Source: an uncultured Eubacteriales bacterium (GTDB taxonomy: Bacteria > Bacillota > Clostridia > Oscillospirales > Oscillospiraceae). From it: a DNA stretch of 46,427 nucleotides. The notes under the pieces are model-generated. The model saw only the letters and a list, made by a program, of their open reading frames with translations, was not told the origin of the DNA and ran no database searches. This document shows positions 33,629 to 40,502 of this stretch, in pieces (position 1 is the stretch's first letter; each line of letters begins with the position of its first letter). The position numbers and the translations under genes are program-made. The DNA lies in the NCBI GenBank assembly GCA_934572535.1, contig CAKTLJ010000014.1, forward strand, positions 1-46,427, given 5' to 3'.

Positions 33629-34788
33629 GGCTTGCTCTGGTCGTTCAGGATGGGCTGCAAGTGCATGAGCAGGTCCACCTTGCTGTTGACCTCGAACTTT
33701 TTATAGATGTTGGCGATGTGGGTGCGGACGGTGTAGATGCTGATGTGGAGCTCCTCCGCGATCTGCTCGTTCTTCATGCCCGAGGCCAGGTAGTAGACGA
33801 TCCGCCGCTCCTGCTGGGTGAGGCTGTTGTAAGGATGGTCCACGTTCTTGGGCAGCTCCTTGGCCTGGCAGGTGACGAGCATCAGGTGCCAGGTCTGGGC
33901 CAGCCCCGCCGGGGTGGCGGAGAGGAAGGCCGTGTGGTAAAAGGTGATGTCCCGGGCCAGGGAGGTGATGGTCTGGCTGCTGCTGCCCTGGGCGCCCAGC
34001 CGCTCCCCCACCTCGTTGATCATGGTCTGGACCTCGCGGAACTGCGGGTCGCCCTGGTAGTTGCCGCGCAGGAAGTGGCCCTGGTTGTGGCGGTACTGCT
34101 CCCAGAAGATCTGGCTGATCTCCCTGGCGGCCGCGTTGCACTGGATGACCGTCATCTCCTGGTTCAGCAGGACGGCCCCCTCCTTCACGTCCTGGAAGAA
34201 GAGCTGGAAGTTGTCCTGGAACCGGCCCTCGCCGCTGTGGCGCAGGTAGTTCTGATAGCTGGCCTCCACCAGGCTGCCCAGATAGTCCAGCAGGGCGCGG
34301 TCCTCCTCCCCGAACGGCTCCTGCTCCTGGGAGCGGAAGAGGGCCATGGAGCCGGTGATGCGCTCCCCCTGGTAGAAGAAGATCACCGCCTGGTAATAGA
34401 GGTCCTCGCCCATCATGTGGATGCCGTAAGGGGTGTGCTCATACTCCTCAAAGGACATCACATCGTCGGTAAAGAGGAGCCGCCTGCCCTTCAGGTGGGC
34501 GGGCAGGTTGGCGTAGCGGAAGATATCGTGCTTATACACCCGCTCCCGGTAGTCGTACATGGGTCCGTAGCGGATCCCGTAGGTGATGTAGTTGTTCATA
34601 GCGCCCATCCGCCGGGGCAAGGGCCTCGAGGCGGGGGAGATCCCGTGGGTAAAAAAGATACTGCGCCGATAGCCGAAGTGCTTGTCAAAGAGGGAGAGGA
34701 CCTTTTTGGGGAAGTTCTCGTTGTCCTTGGCCAGCTCCAGGGAAAATTCCATGACGGCGTCGTGCCATTTTTCCGGAACCCTACTCAT
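33625..34788 (-). CDS. LuxR-type transcriptional regulator
   Basis: A 387-residue regulator. The C-terminal HTH (from about residue 323) is the GerE/LuxR type: LTQQERRIVYYLASGMKNEQ, then IAEELHISIYTVRTHIANIY. The N-terminal 300 residues look like GAF/PAS-like sensory modules, with segments such as LNQEMTVIQCNAAAREISQ. No phosphoacceptor receiver domain is seen. AAGGAGG lies before the ATG. It is divergent from the thiolase gene, which makes that gene a natural target. The signal is unknown. Confidence 0.87.
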   Translation of the reverse strand: MSRVPEKWHDAVMEFSLELAKDNENFPKKVLSLFDKHFGYRRSIFFTHGISPASRPLPRRMGAMNNYITYGIRYGPMYDYRERVYKHDIFRYANLPAHLKGRRLLFTDDVMSFEEYEHTPYGIHMMGEDLYYQAVIFFYQGERITGSMALFRSQEQEPFGEEDRALLDYLGSLVEASYQNYLRHSGEGRFQDNFQLFFQDVKEGAVLLNQEMTVIQCNAAAREISQIFWEQYRHNQGHFLRGNYQGDPQFREVQTMINEVGERLGAQGSSSQTITSLARDITFYHTAFLSATPAGLAQTWHLMLVTCQAKELPKNVDHPYNSLTQQERRIVYYLASGMKNEQIAEELHISIYTVRTHIANIYKKFEVNSKVDLLMHLQPILNDQSKP

Positions 34789-34887
34789 CGCACGCCTCCT
34801 TGTGTCGTTTGGTCGGAGGGCGGCGCCGCCATGACGGCATACTTGCAGCCTTTCCCCTCCGGGTTCGCTTCATGCGTAATACCTTTT

Positions 34888-34916
34888 ATTATACATAGTT
34901 TACACGAAGCGCGCAA
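34888..34916 (-). promoter_or_regulatory. Probable promoter of the LuxR-type gene
   Basis: Minus strand TTGCGC (34911-34916), 17-bp spacer, TATAAT (34888-34893). The -35 element is weak. Confidence 0.55.
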
Positions 34917-34971
34917 CTGCGTCTCCCACAAAAGCACCAGAAAAATTTTGTGCACTTTTATCGACTTCATC

Positions 34972-34999
34972 TTGACAGCGCCTGTTTTAGGTGTATAAT
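34972..34999 (+). promoter_or_regulatory. Promoter of the thiolase gene
   Basis: TTGACA (34972-34977), 16-bp spacer, TATAAT (34994-34999), about 80 bp before the start codon. Confidence 0.88.
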
Positions 35000-35077
35000 A
35001 GAGGCGTTGCAGGATTTGATTCAGTACATTTTAGTATAAAATGAACAAATATATGTTTTGACAGGAGGATATCTCAC

Positions 35078-36298
35078 ATGAGAGAAGTCGTTATCGTCAG
35101 TGCTTGCCGCACCGCTATCGGTAAGTTCCAGGGTCAGTTCAAGGACGTTTCCGCGCGCGAGCTGGCCATCCACGCCGGCAAGGAAGCCATCCGCCGTTCC
35201 GGCATCGACATCAACCTGATCGACGAGATCGTGATGGGCGAATGCTACGCCGGTATGCAGGGTTCCCTGCCCGCACGCCAGGTCTCCATGCGCATTGGTC
35301 TGCCCATCGAAAGCTCCGCTGTTACCGTCAACCAGAACTGCGCTTCCGGTATGCGCGCTCTGGAGATCGCTTGCCATAACATCATGCTGGGCAAGACCGA
35401 CATCGGTCTGGTCGTCGGCGTGGAGAACATGACCCAGGCTCCCTTCATGCTGCCCAAGGCACGTATGGGCTACCGCATGGGCGGCATCCCCACCGAGGGC
35501 GGCGCCGAGCTGTTCGACTCCCTGATCCACGACGCGCTGTATGACGCGCTGGTCCCCGGCCACATGGGCGTCACCGCCGACAACGTGGCAAAGCTCTGCA
35601 ACGTCTCCCGTCAGGAGTGCGACGAGCTGGCCGTCATCAGCCACAACCGCGCCTGCGCCGCCATCGAGGCCGGTAAGTTCCAGGAAGAGATCGTCCCCTA
35701 CATCATCCACAACAAGAAGAAGGGCGACATCACCATCGACACCGATGAGCACCCCATCCGCAACTGCAACATCGAGACCCTGTCCAAGATGAAGCCCGTC
35801 TTCACCCCCGACGGCGTCACCACCGCTGCCAACGCCTCCGGCATCAACGACGCAGCCGCTGCTGTCATCGTCATGACCCCCGAGAAGGCCAAGGAGCTGG
35901 GCTGCACCCCCATGGTCAAGATGATCAACACCTGCTCCGCAGGCGTCGAGCCCAAGTACATGGGCATCGGCCCCGCTTACGCCATCCCCAAGTGCTTCAA
36001 GGGCACCAACCTGACCTTCGGCGACGTGGACTACTGGGAGATCAACGAGGCCTTCGCCGCGCAGTTCCTGGGTGTCGGCCGCAAGCTGAAGGAAGAGCAG
36101 GGCTGGACCGTTGACCTGGCCAAGACCAACGTCAATGGCTCCGGTATCTCCCTGGGTCACCCCATCGGCTGCACCGGCCTGCGCATCATCGTCTCCATGA
36201 TCCACGAGATGCAGCGCCAGGGCAGCACCATCGGCGGCGCATCCCTGTGCGTCGGCGGCGGCCCCGCGATGGCTTCCCTGTGGACCAGAGACATCTGA
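35078..36298 (+). CDS. Acetyl-CoA acetyltransferase-type thiolase
   Basis: A 406-residue thiolase, probably condensing two acetyl-CoA to acetoacetyl-CoA in butyrate-type fermentation, or running in the degradative direction. The nucleophile is C88 in VNQNCASGMRAL, the histidine H361 is in LGHPIGCTGLRI, and the second cysteine C391 is in LCVGGGPAMAS. Two motifs differ from the usual pattern: GHPIGCTG instead of GHPIGASG, and CVGGGP instead of CIGGGQ/M. Codons are enriched in forms such as GGT, CGT and GCT, unlike the neighbours, which suggests high expression. It has a strong promoter and CAGGAGGA site, is monocistronic, and ends at a strong terminator. Confidence 0.93.
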   Translation: MREVVIVSACRTAIGKFQGQFKDVSARELAIHAGKEAIRRSGIDINLIDEIVMGECYAGMQGSLPARQVSMRIGLPIESSAVTVNQNCASGMRALEIACHNIMLGKTDIGLVVGVENMTQAPFMLPKARMGYRMGGIPTEGGAELFDSLIHDALYDALVPGHMGVTADNVAKLCNVSRQECDELAVISHNRACAAIEAGKFQEEIVPYIIHNKKKGDITIDTDEHPIRNCNIETLSKMKPVFTPDGVTTAANASGINDAAAAVIVMTPEKAKELGCTPMVKMINTCSAGVEPKYMGIGPAYAIPKCFKGTNLTFGDVDYWEINEAFAAQFLGVGRKLKEEQGWTVDLAKTNVNGSGISLGHPIGCTGLRIIVSMIHEMQRQGSTIGGASLCVGGGPAMASLWTRDI

Positions 36299-36325
36299 GC
36301 CTCCACACCGCACACCGTATGATCC

Positions 36326-36364
36326 CCGCCCCCTGGCGCGACCCCGCGCCAGGGGGCGGTTTCT
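36326..36364 (+). terminator. Terminator of the thiolase gene
   Basis: A perfect 15-bp GC-rich stem (CCGCCCCCTGGCGCG / CGCGCCAGGGGGCGG) with loop ACCC, followed by TTTCTTT. Confidence 0.9.
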
Positions 36365-36463
36365 TTCCTCCCGCTTCCCCGACCGGCCCGCCCCCGCGCC
36401 CCTTTTATGCAAGTGGTCAACGCAGGCCGGGTCCCGCGCAAGAGAAATGAGAGGGTTGACAAA

Positions 36464-36492
36464 TTGTTTTTTCTCCGCTTTCCTGCTATACT
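36464..36492 (+). promoter_or_regulatory. Probable promoter of prmA
   Basis: TTGTTT (36464-36469), 17-bp spacer, TATACT (36487-36492). A TTGACA at 36455 is too far from the -10 to be used. Confidence 0.5.
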
Positions 36493-36576
36493 TGTCCTTG
36501 TCTATCCCCGCAGCACCAAACAGGAAGAACGCAGGAGCGGGCGTCCGCCGGACGAAACACAAAGGAGGCAAACGCC

Positions 36577-37521
36577 ATGGACAGCATGTGGCTTGAAATC
36601 ATCCTGAACGCCAAATCGGAGGCCCTGGACGACCTCTGCGCCACCCTCATCGCCAACGGAGTCCCCGGTCTGGCGGTGGAGGAGGAGGCCGAGTTCCGCG
36701 CCTTTTTAGAAGAGAACCGCCAGTACTGGGACTATGTGGACGACGAACTCATGGAGCAGATGAAGGGCGTCTCCCGCATCAAGCTCTACGTCACCGACGA
36801 TGCCGACGGCCAGAAGCAGCTGGCGGGGTATCTGCGGGGCATCGACCTGCCCTACACCGCCGTCCGCCTCCGCGAGTACGACTGGGCCCACAGCTGGCAG
36901 AAATACTACCGCCCCCTGGCCATCGGCAAGAGGCTCTACATCGTCCCCGCGTGGGAACGGGACACCGCCGAGATCCCGGCCGGCTGCACCACCCTGCTGA
37001 TGAACCCCGGCCTGACCTTCGGCACCGGCTCCCACGCCTCCACCCAGCTCTGCCTGGAGGGCGTGGAGGACTACGTGGTCCCCGGCCGCCCCGTCCTGGA
37101 CCTGGGCTGCGGCAGCGGCATCCTGGCCATCGCCGCCCTGCGCCTGGGCGCCTGCCACGCCACCGGCGTGGACATCGACCCCAAGGCCGTGGACGTGGCC
37201 TATGAGAACGCCGCCCTCAACGGCCTGGGCAGGGACCGCTGCCGCTTCCTGGCGGGCAACGTCATCGCCGACCAGGCGCTGGTCGAGGAGCTGGCCCAGG
37301 CGCAGGCCCCCCTGGTCCTGGCCAACATCGTGGCCGACGTCATCATCCCCCTGGCCCCCGTGGTCCCCGCCCTGCTGGCCGAGGGCGGCACCTTCCTCTG
37401 CTCGGGCATCATCGACAAGCGGGGCGACGAGGTGGCCGCCGCCCTGGCGCGCAGCGGCCTGAAGGTCATCCAGCGCTTTGAGAAGAACGGCTGGATCGCC
37501 CTGGCGGCCCGGGCCGAGTGA
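36577..37521 (+). CDS. prmA: Ribosomal protein L11 methyltransferase
   Basis: An AdoMet-dependent methyltransferase of 314 residues that methylates lysines and the N-terminus of L11. The N-terminal substrate domain begins MWLEIILNAKSEALDDL. The linker carries DWAHSWQKYYRPLAIG and MNPGLTFGTGSHASTQ, and the AdoMet motif is VLDLGCGSGILAIAALRLGA (about residues 172-190), followed by GVDIDPKAVD and LANIVADV. AAGGAGG lies before the ATG. It stands just upstream of the rplU block. Confidence 0.95.
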   Translation: MDSMWLEIILNAKSEALDDLCATLIANGVPGLAVEEEAEFRAFLEENRQYWDYVDDELMEQMKGVSRIKLYVTDDADGQKQLAGYLRGIDLPYTAVRLREYDWAHSWQKYYRPLAIGKRLYIVPAWERDTAEIPAGCTTLLMNPGLTFGTGSHASTQLCLEGVEDYVVPGRPVLDLGCGSGILAIAALRLGACHATGVDIDPKAVDVAYENAALNGLGRDRCRFLAGNVIADQALVEELAQAQAPLVLANIVADVIIPLAPVVPALLAEGGTFLCSGIIDKRGDEVAAALARSGLKVIQRFEKNGWIALAARAE

Positions 37522-37576
37522 GCCCCCGCGCTTCTCGGCTTTTTCGCAAAAAAGATGTCTTCGGCGCCAAAAGCCC

Positions 37577-37605
37577 TTGACTTTTGGTTTGTCCGCTGAT
37601 ATAAT
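37577..37605 (+). promoter_or_regulatory. Promoter of the rplU-prp-rpmA operon
   Basis: TTGACT (37577-37582), 17-bp spacer, TATAAT (37600-37605). Confidence 0.85.
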
Positions 37606-37611
37606 TTTAGA

Positions 37612-37707
37612 GCCGCTTTGAATGGGTGATAAGTGGACTGTGACGGAAACAGTCCCGGTCCCGCCCCCGACAGCGAGCCCGTAATTAAGGAAAGAGGTGC
37701 ACACAGT
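37612..37707 (+). promoter_or_regulatory. Structured leader of rplU (L21-leader candidate)
   Basis: About 95 transcribed bases precede L21. They contain a perfect 7-bp hairpin (GGACTGT / ACAGTCC, 37635-37655) and the end CCCGTAATTAAGGAAAGAGG before the start. Position and features fit the autoregulatory L21 leader known in Firmicutes; the identification is by context. Confidence 0.55.
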
Positions 37708-38016
37708 ATGCATGCAATCATCGAGACCGGTGGTAAGCAGTACAAGGTCGCAGAAGGCGACGTCCTGTTCATCGAAAAGCTGAACAACGAGGCCGGCGAC
37801 GAGATCAAGTTCGACAAGGTCCTGGCCATCCTGGGCGACGAGCCCAAGTTCGGCGCTCCCGTGGTGGAAGGCGCCAGCGTGGACGCTTCCGTTGTCAAGA
37901 ACGGCAAGGGCAAGAAGGTCGTCATCTTCAAGTACAAGCCCAAGAAGGGCTACCGCCTGCGTCAGGGTCATCGTCAGCCCTACACCAAGGTTGAGATCAA
38001 GAAGATCCACGCTTAA
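37708..38016 (+). CDS. rplU: 50S ribosomal protein L21
   Basis: A 102-residue ribosomal protein. It starts [18 protein letters not shown] and contains [20 protein letters not shown], shown here by [17 protein letters not shown], the hallmark of bL21. The frame continues upstream to 37633, but the family N-terminus and AAAGAGG before 37708 fix the start. The stop TAA shares its last base with the ATG of prp. Confidence 0.97.
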   Translation: MHAIIETGGKQYKVAEGDVLFIEKLNNEAGDEIKFDKVLAILGDEPKFGAPVVEGASVDASVVKNGKGKKVVIFKYKPKKGYRLRQGHRQPYTKVEIKKIHA

Positions 38017-38345
38017 TGACAACCGCATCCTTTGCAACTGACGGCAGCCGCATCGTCTCCTTCACCGTGAAGGGGCACAGCGGTCTGGCCGAATCCGGAG
38101 AGGACATCCTCTGCGCCGCCGTCACCAGCGCCGTCCGCCTGGTCGAGTGCGCCGTCAACGACGTACTTGGGCTGGAAGCCGCCGTGAAGGTCAGCGAAAA
38201 GGATGCTTCCATTTCCCTCAAGCTCCCCCGCAACCTGGAGGGAGAGGCCGACCAGGTCTGCCAGACTCTGCTGGCATCCCTGATGGTCTACTTCGTTCAG
38301 CTGCGAGAGGAATATCCCGAAAACATTACTGTCATGGAGGTGTAA
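38016..38345 (+). CDS. prp: Ribosomal-processing cysteine protease
   Basis: A 109-residue YsxB/Prp-family protease that removes the N-terminal extension of L27. The catalytic pair is visible as the histidine of KGHSGLAESGED and the cysteine of DILCAAVTSAV. Its start overlaps the rplU stop (TAATG), and rpmA follows after 3 bp, so protease and substrate are made together. The cognate cleavage site is present in the L27 encoded next. Confidence 0.94.
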   Translation: MTTASFATDGSRIVSFTVKGHSGLAESGEDILCAAVTSAVRLVECAVNDVLGLEAAVKVSEKDASISLKLPRNLEGEADQVCQTLLASLMVYFVQLREEYPENITVMEV

Positions 38346-38348
38346 CCT

Positions 38349-38636
38349 ATGCTTCATATCGGACTTCAGTTCTTCGCACATAAGAAGGGCGTTGGCTCCA
38401 CCCGTAACGGCCGTGACTCTATGGCGCAGCGCCTGGGCGTCAAGCGCGGCGACGGTCAGTTCGTTCTGGCCGGCAACATCCTGGTCCGTCAGCGCGGGAC
38501 CCACATTCACCCCGGCGTCAACGTGGGCATCGGCAAGGACGACACGCTGTTTGCTCTGAAGGACGGCCGCGTCAAGTTTGAGCGGATGGGTAAGGACCGC
38601 AAGAAGGTCTCCATCGTGGAAGCTGTCGCGGAGTGA
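38349..38636 (+). CDS. rpmA: 50S ribosomal protein L27
   Basis: A 95-residue protein that reaches the peptidyl transferase centre. The N-terminus [20 protein letters not shown] includes the Firmicute-type extension ending LQFF-A, expected to be cut by Prp between FF and A. The body [20 protein letters not shown] is typical. GGAGGTG precedes the ATG. Confidence 0.97.
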   Translation: MLHIGLQFFAHKKGVGSTRNGRDSMAQRLGVKRGDGQFVLAGNILVRQRGTHIHPGVNVGIGKDDTLFALKDGRVKFERMGKDRKKVSIVEAVAE

Positions 38637-38658
38637 TCCTGCTCTTTTTCAGCAACTA

Positions 38659-38690
38659 AGCCCCGAACGGCAACCCGTTCGGGGCTTTTT
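38659..38690 (+). terminator. Terminator after rpmA
   Basis: A perfect 12-bp stem (AGCCCCGAACGG / CCGTTCGGGGCT) with loop CAAC and a T-run. No promoter was found between it and obgE, so obgE probably depends on read-through. Confidence 0.9.
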
Positions 38691-38736
38691 AACCTTAGAC
38701 AGTTCGTGACCCGTTCCTCAGAAAAGGAGGTTCCCT

Positions 38737-40017
38737 ATGGCAAACACATTCATTGATACCGCCCGCATCCTGGTCAGGTCCGGCGCGGGCGGCAACGGCG
38801 CGGTGGCCTTCCACCGGGAAAAGTATATCGCCAACGGCGGTCCCGACGGCGGCGACGGCGGCCGGGGCGGCGACGTGATCCTCCAGGTGGACGACCGCAT
38901 GTCCACCCTGATGGACTTCCGCTACAAGCGCAAGTACGTGGCCGAAAACGGCGGCAACGGCGCCGGTAAGCTCTGCACCGGCAAGAACGGCGCGCCCCTC
39001 GTCATCAAGGTCCCCCGCGGCACCGTGGTGCGGGACGCCGAGACCAACGAGATCATCAAGGACATGTCCGACGACGCCCCCTTCGTCCTCTGCCGGGGCG
39101 GCAACGGCGGCTGGGGCAACAAGCACTTCGCCACCGCCACCCGCCAGACCCCCCAGTTCGCCAAGGCCGGGCTGCCCGGCAAGGAGCGAAACGTCCTGCT
39201 GGAGCTGAAGCTCCTGGCCGACGTGGGCCTGGTGGGCTTCCCCAACGTGGGCAAGTCCACCCTCCTGTCCGTGGCCACCAAGGCCCGGCCCAAGATCGCC
39301 AACTACCACTTCACCACCCTCTTCCCCAACCTGGGCGTGGTCTTCGTGGAGGAGGGCGTGTCCTTCGTCATGGCGGACATCCCCGGCATCATCGAGGGCG
39401 CCGCCGACGGGGCCGGTCTGGGCCACGACTTCCTGCGCCACATCGACCGCTGCCGCCTGCTCATCCATGTGGTGGACGTGTCCGGCTGCGAGGGCCGGGA
39501 CCCGGTGGAGGATTTTGAGGCCATCTGCGCCGAGCTGAAGGAGTACAGCCCCGAGCTGGCCAGCCGCAAGATGCTCGTGGCCGCCAACAAGGTGGACATC
39601 CTGGAGGACCGCACCTTGCTGGAAAAGCTCAAGGCCCACGTGGAGGGGCTGGGCCTCCCCTTCTTCGAGATGTCCGCCGCCGCCCACCTGGGCGTGCGGG
39701 AGCTGATGAAGGCCGCCGCCGGGGAGCTGGCCCACCTGCCCCCGGTCATCGTCTACGAGTCCGAGTACGTGGAGCGTCCCCCCGAGGTGGACACCTCCGA
39801 GCCGGTCACCATCCGGCACGAGGACGACGTGTGGATCGTGGAAGGCCCCTGGCTCCAGAAGATCATGGCCAACGTCAACTTCTCCAACTACGAGTCGAGA
39901 AACTGGTTCGACCGGATGCTCCGCTCCGCCGGTCTCTTCGACCGCCTGGAGGAGATGGGCATCAAGGACGGCGACCTGGTCAGCCTGTACGACCTCGACT
40001 TTGAATACCAGCGATAA
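38737..40017 (+). CDS. obgE: GTPase Obg
   Basis: A 426-residue GTPase needed for late 50S assembly and stress control. The N-terminal glycine-rich Obg fold is evident in RSGAGGNGAVAFHREKYI and GGPDGGDGGRGGDVIL. The G domain has G1 GFPNVGKST (about 167-175), DIPG and NKVD, and the C-terminal OCT domain is at about 350-426. AAAGGAGG precedes the ATG. It is in the classic rplU-prp-rpmA-obg order. Confidence 0.97.
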   Translation: MANTFIDTARILVRSGAGGNGAVAFHREKYIANGGPDGGDGGRGGDVILQVDDRMSTLMDFRYKRKYVAENGGNGAGKLCTGKNGAPLVIKVPRGTVVRDAETNEIIKDMSDDAPFVLCRGGNGGWGNKHFATATRQTPQFAKAGLPGKERNVLLELKLLADVGLVGFPNVGKSTLLSVATKARPKIANYHFTTLFPNLGVVFVEEGVSFVMADIPGIIEGAADGAGLGHDFLRHIDRCRLLIHVVDVSGCEGRDPVEDFEAICAELKEYSPELASRKMLVAANKVDILEDRTLLEKLKAHVEGLGLPFFEMSAAAHLGVRELMKAAAGELAHLPPVIVYESEYVERPPEVDTSEPVTIRHEDDVWIVEGPWLQKIMANVNFSNYESRNWFDRMLRSAGLFDRLEEMGIKDGDLVSLYDLDFEYQR

Positions 40018-40023
40018 CCGCAG

Positions 40024-40054
40024 AACACCCGGCGCACGATGTGCGCCGGGTGTT
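40024..40054 (+). terminator. Hairpin after obgE
   Basis: A perfect 14-bp stem (AACACCCGGCGCAC / GTGCGCCGGGTGTT) with loop GAT, 6 bp after the stop. No U-tract; the next bases lead straight into palindromic repeat copy B. Confidence 0.65.
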
Positions 40055-40058
40055 CCTG

Positions 40059-40110
40059 CTTGTCGAAAAAGGCTGCGCCTTTTCCGACAGAAGGGGCTGG
40101 CAGGCCGCCG
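40059..40110 (-). repeat. Dispersed palindromic repeat, copy B
   Basis: The inverse-orientation copy of 34-85, 51 of 52 bases identical. It follows the obgE hairpin and abuts the broken HAD gene. Confidence 0.8.
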
Positions 40111-40241
40111 GAGAACAGGATCCTACCTTCTTCGCGGCCTGCGGGCCGCGAACGCTGCGAGGCTTTTTTGACCGTCTCGTTGTTCTCTATGACGTTCATC
40201 CAGCCGCCCCCTCCAGGGCGGGATAACGGGCCGCCTCCGCC

Positions 40242-40391
40242 GCCGCTGTTGTTGGTGAGGAAGAGGAACTCCTTCCCCTCCCGGTACAGCCAGTCCACAA
40301 ACTCCCGGACGCCGGGCAGCAGACGATTGCCGTGGTAGATGACGCCATCCATGTCGCAGATGAAGCCCTTCTTTTCCAATAATCGTTCCAT
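40242..40391 (-). pseudogene. Truncated HAD-superfamily (NagD-like) hydrolase
   Basis: Only the first 50 or so codons of a HAD-IIA sugar-phosphatase-like protein remain. They include the nucleophile motif FICDMDGVIYHGNRLLPG and the second motif FLFLTNNS. GGAGGAGGG before the ATG is intact. After NNS the frame runs into glycine/proline-rich sequence, then repeat copy B and the end of obgE, without the cap domain or later HAD motifs; a full protein would need about 260 residues. The downstream portion therefore appears to have been deleted, with the break next to the dispersed repeat. Confidence 0.8.
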
Positions 40392-40502
40392 AGATCGTCC
40401 CTCCTCCAGGATGCGTTTCTTTCTTACGCATCCATGGTAGCAGAGGGGTGGTTAACGCCGCGATCAAAAAACGGTTAAATGTTGGAAAGATCGCGCGGTT
40501 TT

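Noticed and set aside
36455..36492. TTGACA with TATACT as the prmA promoter
   Set aside because: Spacing is 26 bp, too long. The TTGTTT element with a 17-bp spacer was used instead.
40458..40502. Possible terminator after the flavoenzyme (CGCGATC / GATCGCG)
   Set aside because: The stem is only 7 bp with a loop of more than 20 nt, and the T-run is not placed after the stem, so it was not called.
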